A stretch of DNA of 64,000 nt from Enterococcus cecorum DSM 20682 = ATCC 43198 (GTDB lineage Bacteria > Bacillota > Bacilli > Lactobacillales > Enterococcaceae). A model generated the notes under the pieces. That model was not told where the DNA came from. It saw nothing but the letters and a program-made list of their open reading frames with translations, and made no database searches. How positions within the stretch are numbered: position 1 is the first letter of the stretch; each line of letters opens with the position of its first letter. The stretch spans positions 236,501 to 300,500 of the forward strand of contig NZ_ASWI01000004.1 of assembly GCF_000407565.1 (NCBI RefSeq). The letters are read 5' to 3'. This document shows, in pieces, positions 17,435 to 24,604 of the stretch. Both the position numbers and the translations under genes were made by a program.

Positions 17435-18049
17435 TTAAACTTGCCATGAATTAAATTGAAAGGCAGAATCTACAGTATGATTTGGATCGTATTTCTTTAA
17501 TAGTTCCGCATATTCTTCTTTGTAATGATTGTCTACTTTCTTTTGTGGAATGACGATACTAGCTTCATTTAAGAAATGTTCAGATCCTCTGCCCATTTTC
17601 TTTCCACGAGTTGTATGTTTATCGAAGGCGATATCAGGTATTTCAGGGACATAACCCATTGCAAAGTTTTTAATGACAATATTTTTTAATAAATCTGAGG
17701 AACGATCTTTTTCAGACTGGCATAGATAGCGAATGGCATGAACAAAGAACATTGCACGATCTGCTTCATTATATTGAAATTCTTTTCGCATCTGATTTAA
17801 TGAATGAATGAAGATTGGTGCATTTGTATTTCCCATGCCAATATCTTCAACAGAGATAGCTAGCAGTCTGCGCCATAATTTTTCTTCAAATTGTGGTGAA
17901 GTAATATACATTTCATATGCAAATTCACATGCATCTCTTTCTTTACCACGGCGAATACTTTTTTGAAGTGCAGAAATAACTTCATCACCATTTAAACCGT
18001 TTCTTGTTTTTGTACGTGCCCAGGGGTCTGTAATAAATTCTTCTGTCAT
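17435..18049 (-). CDS. Orphan RarA/MgsA C-terminal-domain protein
   Basis: The 204 residues resemble only the C-terminal, tetramerising part of the replication-associated ATPase RarA/MgsA: the stretches GDEVISALQKSIRRGK, LWRRLLAISVEDIG, and FVHAIRYLCQSEKDRSS follow that domain's order, ending with KKYDPNHTVDSAFQ. The AAA+ ATPase part is absent: there is no Walker A. The gene has its own good ribosome-binding site (AAGGAG, 8 bases before ATG) and lies ahead of the PTS EIIC gene in one operon, opposite an RpiR regulator, so it is not simply a truncated rarA. Its function in sugar uptake is unknown. Confidence 0.62.
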   Translation of the reverse strand: MTEEFITDPWARTKTRNGLNGDEVISALQKSIRRGKERDACEFAYEMYITSPQFEEKLWRRLLAISVEDIGMGNTNAPIFIHSLNQMRKEFQYNEADRAMFFVHAIRYLCQSEKDRSSDLLKNIVIKNFAMGYVPEIPDIAFDKHTTRGKKMGRGSEHFLNEASIVIPQKKVDNHYKEEYAELLKKYDPNHTVDSAFQFNSWQV

Positions 18050-18097
18050 GATATAATCTCCTTGTAAGTTAAGTTTATAAATGAATAGAGGATAAAA

Positions 18098-18802
18098 ATG
18101 GATATAGAACGTCTATGTGAGAAATTCCAATTAACTGAAAACGAGAGAAGTATTTTGTACTATATTGATCAGTCTCGAGATAAAGAAAAACTCGGTATTC
18201 GAGAAGTTGCTCAGAAAAATTATGCTTCACCGTCTTCTATCGTTGCAATGTGTAAGAAAATGGGCCTATCAGGATATAGTGAGTTACTTTATTATATGAT
18301 TGGCGCTAAAAATTTAACTTTTTCGCTTCAACAAAATAAAGTAATTGAACAATATGGTAATCAATTTCGTGAACTATTACGAAAGCATAAAGAAAGTCAT
18401 ATTATGATTTTGAGTTCAGGAATGTCAACCCATATTGCGAATTATATGTCTGATTCGCTTAATTTAAACGGATTTCGGGCTACATCTACTAGCCATTTAC
18501 AATTGTTGAGACCTACTAATTGCGAAAATAGCTTCATTTGGTTTGTTTCTAATTCAGGTGAGACAAAAAGATTAGTTGAATTGGCTGAAATCTCACAACA
18601 AAATGGTTTAGACTCTATCTCGTTTGTTGGAAATGCGGATTCTCATCTGTTTCATGCAACTACACTTTCTATTACAACCAGTACAAATTCAGCCTATTCT
18701 TATCAAGATTATTATCCTCAATTATTTTTTGGTTATTGTTTAAACGCTTTTGAGATGCTCATGAGTTATACGCTTTCAACTACTAGTAAATTTACTATCT
18801 AA
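18098..18802 (+). CDS. MurR/RpiR-family regulator (short)
   Basis: RpiR-type regulator: N-terminal helix-turn-helix (LGIREVAQKNYASPSSIVAM) and a SIS domain (IMILSSGMSTHIANY, then IWFVSNSGETKRL). At 234 residues it is shorter than usual, mainly at the C-terminus. GAGGA precedes ATG 18098. It is divergent from the PTS operon across 48 bases, so it very likely controls that operon. Confidence 0.85.
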   Translation: MDIERLCEKFQLTENERSILYYIDQSRDKEKLGIREVAQKNYASPSSIVAMCKKMGLSGYSELLYYMIGAKNLTFSLQQNKVIEQYGNQFRELLRKHKESHIMILSSGMSTHIANYMSDSLNLNGFRATSTSHLQLLRPTNCENSFIWFVSNSGETKRLVELAEISQQNGLDSISFVGNADSHLFHATTLSITTSTNSAYSYQDYYPQLFFGYCLNAFEMLMSYTLSTTSKFTI

Positions 18803-18845
18803 AATATAAGCCTTAATAATGAAAATTGTAATACTTTTGAAGAAA

Positions 18846-18880
18846 CTTCGAACATGTTCAGCACGATTCGAACAAGTTCA
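18846..18880. promoter_or_regulatory. Two tandem palindromes, 20-bp spacing (possible operator)
   Basis: GAACATGTTC (18850-18859) and GAACAAGTTC (18870-18879) lie exactly 20 bp apart start to start, each preceded by TTC. The spacing of two helical turns is what paired dimer-binding sites show. They sit before the decayed gene at 18917. The Gram-positive LexA box needs four bases between the half-sites; here there are two. Confidence 0.4.
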
Positions 18881-18916
18881 TAAATAAGAATTAATTTGAA
18901 AGGGAGATTGAAAATT

Positions 18917-19379
18917 ATGGAAATGTTAGATTTATTAGGTGAAGAGAATAATCATGTAAAGAGTGCAATTAAAAAAAATCTTAGAGACTGATCATCCAAA
19001 TATAGGCGTCTATGATACAACACAAGGGTTTGTCTGTTTTAAGAAGAAGAGGGAAAAATAAATTCCAAAAATTGCATACAGTTCACAAAAAGACCATGCA
19101 ATTAATTGGTTATATAGTAAAGCGCTATGGAAGAAATCAAACTTAGCTCTAGATTTGCAGGAAGTTATTAAAAATTTGCAATGCCCAACCTTAAGTTTTT
19201 ATCTTGCGGCTTTAACTGGTTTAGTGAAAGTTAATACAATAGAAGAGTTAATAGGAGACATAGAAATAAAAGAACAAGAAGTAACAAGAAAAAATATTAG
19301 ATTTATCGAGAAAAAGCTCTTAATTGATAAGCTTGGCGAAGATTGGTTTGAAAAAATAGCAGCTGGATTAATATCGTAA
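18917..19379 (+). pseudogene. Decayed gene of unknown function (frameshift plus nonsense)
   Basis: ATG 18917, with AAGGGAG upstream, opens a frame of 24 codons that stops at 18989. Removing one A from the run of eight at 18971-18978 continues the frame (KKILETDHPNIGVYDTT...), which meets one in-frame TAA at 19059 and then runs on to 19379 (IPKIAYSSQKDHAINWLYSK..., ending EKIAAGL). So one gene of about 154 codons carries a frameshift and a stop. I do not recognise the family. Confidence 0.55.
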
Positions 19380-19421
19380 TAAGGCAATACCTGAGATTTA
19401 CGCTTAAATACGCGATCGTAC

Positions 19422-19805
19422 ATGCTTTTTATCAACGCCAAAGGTACGAAAGGTGAAGTATCAAGTGATTTGGCAGGAATTATTGATGTGATGAATCAAA
19501 AAACAAATCAAACCAATCCCCTAGCAAGCAAATTAATGAAGGAAATTGATTATTATAACCAAGAACCAGAAAAAAGGCGAGAACTAATGGACTATGAAAC
19601 AAAACTTAAAGATGAGCGCTTAATTGGAATTAAAGAAGGAAGAATAGAAAAAAGAAATCGAAATGCGAGAAATATTATTATTGCATTTAAAGCGAATAAT
19701 GCTGCCCCTAGTTTTATTTTTCAATTTGTTAAAAGTGCATTTAAAGACGACCGTACCGATGAAGAAATCCAACAAATGATAGACGAGGTTGAAGAAAGGA
19801 ACTAG
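19422..19805 (+). pseudogene. C-terminal fragment of an Rpn/PD-(D/E)xK family transposase-like nuclease
   Basis: The 127 codons begin in mid-domain (MLFINAKGTKGEVSSDLAGII) and continue with the typical C-terminal region of Rpn family recombination-promoting nucleases: a helical MDYETKLKDERLIGIKEG segment and a basic/acidic tail. The catalytic N-terminal half is missing and there is no ribosome-binding site, so I call it a remnant. Such genes are common and often decayed in lactic bacteria. Confidence 0.55.
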
Positions 19806-19859
19806 ACAAACGATTGTCCATGCGCAACACCTGCTTAAAAATGAATAGATGTTTTCGGA

Positions 19860-19948
19860 ATGTAGCGTCTTTCCAGCGATAATGTTGGAAAGATTTTTTG
19901 TATTTGTGAAACTGGATATTCAAAGCTGTGTGTAGATAGACGCTACAT
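19860..19948. repeat. Eleven-bp inverted repeat enclosing a terminator
   Basis: ATGTAGCGTCT (19860-19870) and AGACGCTACAT (19938-19948) are perfect inverted copies, 67 bases apart. Between them is the hairpin CTTTCCA/TGGAAAG (19869-19892) followed by ATTTTTT. Confidence 0.55.
19869..19899 (+). terminator. Rho-independent terminator
   Basis: CTTTCCA, 10-base loop, TGGAAAG, then ATTTTTT. It isolates the queT leader from upstream reading. Confidence 0.75.
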
Positions 19949-19955
19949 CTGCCCC

Positions 19956-19983
19956 TTGCAATTTTTAGAGATTGTGATAAGAT
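19956..19983 (+). promoter_or_regulatory. Putative promoter of the queT leader
   Basis: TTGCAA, 16-base spacer, TAAGAT; it places the transcript start just before the riboswitch. Confidence 0.5.
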
Positions 19984-19998
19984 AGCATTCGTGGATGA

Positions 19999-20066
19999 CC
20001 ACACTGCGAAACTTCCATCCTTTAGTCGCAGCTTATTACCAAGATGATGAATCTTGCAAAGGAGAG
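19999..20066 (+). promoter_or_regulatory. preQ1-II (COG4708-type) riboswitch
   Basis: The leader of queT carries the pattern of preQ1 class II riboswitches: CTGCG...CGCAG stem (20004-20031), the linker CTTATTACC, the accessory hairpin CAAGATGATGAATCTTG (20040-20056), and then CAAAGGAGA, where the Shine-Dalgarno is part of the pseudoknot. This class occurs in Lactobacillales upstream of exactly this transporter family (established). Ligand binding should sequester the ribosome-binding site and switch off translation. Confidence 0.75.
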
Positions 20067-20073
20067 TTTATTT

Positions 20074-20583
20074 ATGCATCAAGAAAAACCCCAAACAATC
20101 GCCAACAGCAAAACGCTCGAATTGGCAAAATCTGCAATTGTCGCGGCTTTATATGTCGCCCTCACCGTAGTACTGGCACCATTTAGTTATGGCGCTATTC
20201 AAGTACGCATCGCTGAAATGTTTAACTTTTTACCACTATACAATAAACGCTATATCTGGGCGGTCACAGTCGGCGTATTTATTTCAAATTTATTTTCACA
20301 AGTTGGACCCATTGATTTAGTGGTCGGCACGCTTTCTACGCTTTTCGTGTTGTTAATTAACGTGAAAGTCACTGAAAATATGAAATCTATGAAACAAAAA
20401 ATGGCAGTAAGTACCATTATTTGTGCCGTTTCTATGTTTACAATCGCCGCTGAATTAACCTTTGTTGCGGGCTTACCATTTTTCTATAGCTGGTTAACAA
20501 TTGGTGTCGGTGAATTTATTGCGATGGCCATTGGATCAGTGATTATCTATACAATAGGTAAAAAAATCGATTTAACAAAATAA
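20074..20583 (+). CDS. queT: Queuosine precursor transporter QueT
   Basis: S component (substrate-binding membrane protein) of an ECF-type transporter for queuosine precursors; formerly COG4708. The 169-residue protein has a short polar N-terminus and about five to six membrane segments, with the family features ALYVALTVVLAPFSYGAIQ and RIAEMFNFLPLYN. ATG 20074 is nine bases after GGAG of the riboswitch; the frame opens at 20044, but that lies inside the aptamer. It would use the shared ECF A/A'/T module, which is not in this window. Confidence 0.9.
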   Translation: MHQEKPQTIANSKTLELAKSAIVAALYVALTVVLAPFSYGAIQVRIAEMFNFLPLYNKRYIWAVTVGVFISNLFSQVGPIDLVVGTLSTLFVLLINVKVTENMKSMKQKMAVSTIICAVSMFTIAAELTFVAGLPFFYSWLTIGVGEFIAMAIGSVIIYTIGKKIDLTK

Positions 20584-20590
20584 ATGTTTT

Positions 20591-20629
20591 AAACAGTCAC
20601 AATGGATGGTGTGGCTGTTTATTTAAATT
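20591..20629 (+). terminator. Probable terminator of queT
   Basis: AAACAGTCAC pairs with GTGGCTGTTT (one wobble); the tail ATTTAAATTT is only moderately T-rich. Confidence 0.5.
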
Positions 20630-20638
20630 TGAAAAAAC

Positions 20639-20668
20639 AAAAAAGCCCCCTGGAAATCAACCAGAGGG
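20639..20668 (-). terminator. Terminator of tRNA-Arg
   Basis: On the minus strand CCCTCTGG pairs with CCAGGGGG (one wobble), followed by CTTTTTT. Confidence 0.8.
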
Positions 20669-20677
20669 ATGTGTTAG

Positions 20678-20751
20678 CGTCACAGGAGGGATTCGAACCC
20701 CCGACCGTTCGCTTAGAAGGCGAATGCTCTATCCAGCTGAGCTACTATGAC
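20678..20751 (-). tRNA. tRNA-Arg(UCU)
   Basis: Read on the minus strand: acceptor arm GTCATAG with CTGTGAC, D-arm GCTCAGCTGGATAGAGC, anticodon loop CTTCTAA (anticodon TCT, so AGA codons), T-arm GGGGGTTCGAATCCCTC. It is 74 nt with discriminator G; CCA is not encoded. It has its own promoter and terminator. Confidence 0.95.
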
Positions 20752-20773
20752 AGAAGCTTAACAACAGAATTGA

Positions 20774-20802
20774 TTGTATCAGATTTTGAGATAACGTGCA
20801 AG
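20774..20802 (-). promoter_or_regulatory. Promoter of tRNA-Arg
   Basis: Minus strand TTGCAC, 17-base spacer, TACAAT, about 22 bases before the tRNA. Confidence 0.75.
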
Positions 20803-20893
20803 GCTTTTTCACGAAAAAACTTGAATTTAGATAACAGTCTATCAGCCACATAACAGCAAGGATGACACGAACACTTAAAACACGAGGGATAAC

Positions 20894-21064
20894 ATGGAAC
20901 TAAAAGAATATGCCAAAAAAATCTTATTACAGGAGCCTTTAGCAAATGATAGTCGCTTCAGTTATCAATATTATCGTTTAACAGATGACTCTATCGCTTT
21001 AGTTGTCTATGATCATGAGCGAAAAGAAAAAATGCAATTTCACTTTCCACACAAGCAAAAATAA
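20894..21064 (+). CDS. Small conserved-looking hypothetical protein (56 aa)
   Basis: ATG 20894 has GAGGG five bases upstream and opens a 56-codon frame starting MELKEYAKKILLQEP, with a middle FSYQYYRLTDDSIALVVYDH and a basic tail. Codon use is ordinary and the ribosome-binding site is good, so I believe it is a gene. It is soluble, with no membrane segment or recognisable motif. Family unknown. Confidence 0.55.
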   Translation: MELKEYAKKILLQEPLANDSRFSYQYYRLTDDSIALVVYDHERKEKMQFHFPHKQK

Positions 21065-21204
21065 AAAATGAAAAGCCATGGGAAAATAGTTATCCTGAAT
21101 ACCGATGGAAATAATCAGTATCTTATTTATGCAATCAACGCCTAAAAAATAATGGTTCTGATATTGAAATATAGCAAATCACCATAGTTTTTAGCGCTTA
21201 CTTA

Positions 21205-21213
21205 TGTTATACT
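21205..21213 (+). promoter_or_regulatory. Extended -10 promoter of the nucleotidyltransferase gene
   Basis: TGTTATACT (TGn plus TATACT), about 33 bases before the start; no clear -35. Confidence 0.5.
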
Positions 21214-21245
21214 TATTAAGCATATCTAAGTTAGGAGTTGAAGTG

Positions 21246-22154
21246 ATGGATACTACACTAGTGATTATGGCTGCAGGGATTGGCAGTCGTTTTGGCGGGG
21301 GTATCAAACAACTAGAAACCGTCGATGAAAATAAACATATTATAATGGATTACAGTATTCATGATGCGATTAAAGCAGGTTTTACTAAAATTGTCTTTAT
21401 CATCAGAAAAGAAATTGCCAAAGAATTTAAAGAAGTTATCGGGGATCGCATTGAAAAAATCTGTGCTAAGCATCAAGTGAAAGTGGCTTATGCTTATCAA
21501 GAATTAGTGGATATCCCAGGAAAATTACCTGAAGGACGTAAGAAACCATGGGGAACTGGCCAAGCTGTATTAGCTGCAAAAGAACACTTGACTGAGCCAT
21601 TTGTGGTCATCAACGCCGATGATTACTATGGTCAAGAAATTTATCAACAATTGCACGATTACTTAGTCCAAGAAAACCCAACTTATTGCATGGCAGGCTT
21701 TATCTTGAAAAATACCTTATCAGACAATGGTGGCGTAACTCGTGGTATTTGTCATATGAAAGACGGCTACTTAAGCGATGTCGTAGAAACGAAAAATATC
21801 GTCAAAACAGCAGACGGTGCCGAATCAAACGGTCGCGCGCTAGATGTAGAATCTTTGGTATCAATGAATATGTGGGGCTTAACACCTGACTTCATCCCAG
21901 TATTAGAAAAGGGATTTGAAGCATTCTTTGAAAAGGAAGTGCCCCAAGATCCAATGGGTAGCGAATACCTATTACCAATCTTGGTGGGAGAATTATTAGC
22001 CAAAGATGAAATTCAAGTCAAAGTCATCAAGAGTGAAGACACCTGGTATGGCATGACTTACCGCGAAGATGTTGAACCAGTGAAAGCTAGTTTTGCCCAG
22101 TTAATCGCAGAAGGTGTCTATCATCCAGACCTTTATGATAATTTAAATCAATAA
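21246..22154 (+). CDS. Sugar-phosphate nucleotidyltransferase family protein
   Basis: NTP-transferase fold: the N-terminal signature MAAGIGSRFGGGIKQ (variant of GxGxRxxPxTK), the substrate region GTGQAVLAAKEH, and the metal-binding Asp in VINADDYYG. There are 302 residues from ATG 21246 (AGGAG seven bases upstream; the frame opens at 21204). It is monocistronic with a good terminator. It lies 1 kb before the polysaccharide locus and may supply a nucleotide sugar, but relatives are also found alone; the exact NDP-sugar is not readable. Confidence 0.82.
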   Translation: MDTTLVIMAAGIGSRFGGGIKQLETVDENKHIIMDYSIHDAIKAGFTKIVFIIRKEIAKEFKEVIGDRIEKICAKHQVKVAYAYQELVDIPGKLPEGRKKPWGTGQAVLAAKEHLTEPFVVINADDYYGQEIYQQLHDYLVQENPTYCMAGFILKNTLSDNGGVTRGICHMKDGYLSDVVETKNIVKTADGAESNGRALDVESLVSMNMWGLTPDFIPVLEKGFEAFFEKEVPQDPMGSEYLLPILVGELLAKDEIQVKVIKSEDTWYGMTYREDVEPVKASFAQLIAEGVYHPDLYDNLNQ

Positions 22155-22162
22155 TCATGCGG

Positions 22163-22191
22163 AACCTCTCAAAAAATTTGGGAGGTTTTTT
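22163..22191 (+). terminator. Terminator of the nucleotidyltransferase gene
   Basis: AACCTCTCAAA pairs with TTTGGGAGGTT (one wobble), then TTTT. Confidence 0.85.
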
Positions 22192-22313
22192 CGCACTTTT
22201 GAGGACTTTTTGCGTATGTAATAATTAGCGTAGGATTGCCAACTACGAGAATGGGAGAAATTGACATACGTGTTAATACGTGATGATTTTTATATGCAAG
22301 GAGTCTTCTTAAT

Positions 22314-22904
22314 ATGCCGCTTACGGGAAATGAAATGTTGAAATTGCTGAAAAAGAATGGCTGGATTGAACGAAGAACAGAAGACTCACATCATCATTTA
22401 TACAAAGATGGTGTGCGGATTACGGTGCCGGTTCATGGCAATCAAGATTTAGGAAAAGGACTAGAACAAAGAATTTTAAAAGATGCTTTAGCTAGTGCTG
22501 ATGTGTTTATCGGTGTGTCCGGTCCTAATGTATTAAGACAGCATTGGATATTCAATATGGCCAAAAGAACGATAATTTTTGCGATGGCCAATCCTACTCC
22601 AGAGATTTTCCCAGATGAGGCTATAGAAGTAGGTGCATATATCGTAGGTACTGGTCGAAGTGATTTCCCAAATCAAATTAATAATGTCTTAGCTTTTCCA
22701 GGAATTTTTAGAGGCGCACTTGATGCACAGGCTTGTCGAATCACGATTGAGATGCAATTAGCCGCTGCCAAAGCACTAGCCAATTTGATTCCAGAAAAAG
22801 AACTCACACCGACGAATATCATCCCTGATGTCTTTGATTCTCGAGTAACGACTGTCGTAGCAGAAAGTGTCAAACAAGTGGTAGTTGAAAGATATTATAT
22901 CTAA
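22314..22904 (+). CDS. In-frame chimera: HicA-like N-terminus fused to a malic enzyme C-terminal fragment
   Basis: Residues 1 to about 62 (MPLTGNEMLKLLKKNGW, the DSHHHLYKDG motif with the catalytic-type His, and VPVHGNQDLGKGLEQRILKDA) are a complete HicA mRNA-interferase sequence. From about 63 to 196 (ADVFIGVSGPNVL, FAMANPTPEIFPDEA, GTGRSDFPNQINNVLAFPG) it is the NAD-binding C-terminal part of malic enzyme, without its catalytic N-terminal half. The two are joined without stop or frameshift. A good ribosome-binding site (AAGGAG) precedes. No hicB antitoxin gene follows. The malic part cannot be an active enzyme. Probably the scar of a deletion between hicA and a malic enzyme gene, but the open frame has been kept. 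Confidence 0.8.
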   Translation: MPLTGNEMLKLLKKNGWIERRTEDSHHHLYKDGVRITVPVHGNQDLGKGLEQRILKDALASADVFIGVSGPNVLRQHWIFNMAKRTIIFAMANPTPEIFPDEAIEVGAYIVGTGRSDFPNQINNVLAFPGIFRGALDAQACRITIEMQLAAAKALANLIPEKELTPTNIIPDVFDSRVTTVVAESVKQVVVERYYI

Positions 22905-22976
22905 CTAGTAGATATTTTTGTTACGAATGATTCAATCATGCTGCTGAGTGAATTTTTTTCGATATTCTCCCCCTTG

Positions 22977-23012
22977 CCCTACCTAGTTTGCCAGAGACTA
23001 GGTAGGGTTTTT
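22977..23012 (+). terminator. Terminator
   Basis: CCCTACCTAGT pairs with ACTAGGTAGGG, followed by TTTTT. Confidence 0.85.
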
Positions 23013-23118
23013 CTTGTGTTTGAGTGATTGTTGTAGTATCATAATCATATAAAATGAAATAAATTGTGAAAACTATGATATAAAATTAAATCAAAGTAAA
23101 GCAAAAAGGAAGAGACAT

Positions 23119-24594
23119 ATGAAAAAATTATCTCGTGAACTATTGGCAGAAAAAATCTTAAAACGTCGCAAAGATTTTGGCTTGACCCAAGCCCAAGTAT
23201 CAGAACAAACAGGGATTAACCGTTTGATGATTGGACGTATCGAAAATCAAGAATATACCCCATCCATTGAGCAACTAGAGAGCCTCTCTGAAGTGTTGCA
23301 TTTTGATCCAACAGAGCTATTCATCACGCAAGGAGAAAACAAACTAGCCAAACTTGCGACTAAAAAGCAATATAAAATCGCAGTAGCCGGTACAGGATAT
23401 GTAGGATTATCCATTGCGACTCTTTTGGCACAACATCATAAAGTCGTGGCTGTCGATATTGTCCCAGCGAAAGTAGATTTAATTAATCAACGAAAATCTC
23501 CTATTCAAGATGACTATATCGAAAAATATCTCGCCGAAAAAGAATTAAACTTGATGGCAACCCTTGATGGCAAATCCGCCTATCAAGAGGCTGATTTTGT
23601 GGTAATTGCGGCACCAACCAACTATGACCCACAAAAGAATTATTTCGACACCTCGGCAGTAGAGTCGGTCATTGAAGAGGTCTTAGCGGTAAATCCAGAT
23701 ACTACAATGATTATCAAATCGACGATCCCAGTAGGTTATACACAAAGCGTCCGCGCCAAATATCAGACAGCAAATCTATTATTCAGTCCAGAATTTTTAC
23801 GCGAATCAAAAGCATTATATGATAATTTATATCCATCTAGAATTATTGTCGGATGCGATGAAAATAGTCGCAATCAAGCTGAAATCTTTGCGGCCCTCTT
23901 ACAACAAGGAGCCATCAAACAAGCTATTCCGACGCTATTTATGGGCTTTACCGAAGCAGAAGCAGTAAAATTATTTGCGAATACTTACCTTGCTTTACGC
24001 GTCTCTTATTTCAACGAATTAGATACTTATGCCGAATCAAAAGGACTCAATACCCAACAAATTATTGAAGGCGTCTGTCTAGATCCACGTATCGGTACGC
24101 ATTACAATAATCCAAGCTTTGGATATGGGGGATATTGCTTACCTAAAGATACTAAGCAGCTATTGGCTAACTTCCAAGATATCCCACAAAATATGATGAC
24201 AGCTATTGTCGAAAGTAACCGCACTAGAAAAGACTTTATTGCGGAACGGGTGCTTGAAATTGCTGGTGCGTATCAATCTAATAGTTCTTGGGATCCAAAT
24301 AAAGAAAAAGAAGTCGTTATTGGTGTTTATCGCTTAACGATGAAGAGTAATTCCGATAATTTTAGACAAAGTTCGATACAAGGTGTTATGAAACGAATTA
24401 AGGCAAAAGGAGCAAAAGTTATCATTTTTGAGCCAACTTTAAACGATGGAGAAACTTTCTTTGGTAGTAAAGTAGTGAATAATCTTGATAAATTTAAGAA
24501 ACAGTCACATGCTATCATTGCTAATCGATTTGACAACAGTTTAGAAGATGTAATGGATAAAATATATACAAGAGATATCTTCAGAAGGGATTAA
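23119..24594 (+). CDS. UDP-glucose 6-dehydrogenase with N-terminal XRE helix-turn-helix domain
   Basis: Oxidises UDP-glucose to UDP-glucuronate with 2 NAD+. Residues 1 to about 70 are a separate XRE/Cro-type DNA-binding domain ([20 protein letters not shown], then [21 protein letters not shown]). The dehydrogenase follows: NAD motif GTGYVG (91-96), PEFLRE, and the nucleophile Cys340 in [11 protein letters not shown]. There are 491 residues, about 80-100 more than the enzyme alone. The fusion suggests the enzyme may bind DNA and control its own locus (inference). The next gene is only 10 bases away and uses the product. No promoter of quality is visible in the short AT-rich upstream gap. Confidence 0.9.
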   Translation: MKKLSRELLAEKILKRRKDFGLTQAQVSEQTGINRLMIGRIENQEYTPSIEQLESLSEVLHFDPTELFITQGENKLAKLATKKQYKIAVAGTGYVGLSIATLLAQHHKVVAVDIVPAKVDLINQRKSPIQDDYIEKYLAEKELNLMATLDGKSAYQEADFVVIAAPTNYDPQKNYFDTSAVESVIEEVLAVNPDTTMIIKSTIPVGYTQSVRAKYQTANLLFSPEFLRESKALYDNLYPSRIIVGCDENSRNQAEIFAALLQQGAIKQAIPTLFMGFTEAEAVKLFANTYLALRVSYFNELDTYAESKGLNTQQIIEGVCLDPRIGTHYNNPSFGYGGYCLPKDTKQLLANFQDIPQNMMTAIVESNRTRKDFIAERVLEIAGAYQSNSSWDPNKEKEVVIGVYRLTMKSNSDNFRQSSIQGVMKRIKAKGAKVIIFEPTLNDGETFFGSKVVNNLDKFKKQSHAIIANRFDNSLEDVMDKIYTRDIFRRD

Positions 24595-24604
24595 GAGATA
24601 GATT

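Noticed and set aside
18850-18859. LexA/SOS box
   Set aside because: The half-sites GAAC and GTTC are two bases apart instead of the four required.
19741-20004. Minus-strand ORF across the queT leader
   Set aside because: Overlaps the terminator, promoter and riboswitch; no coding character.
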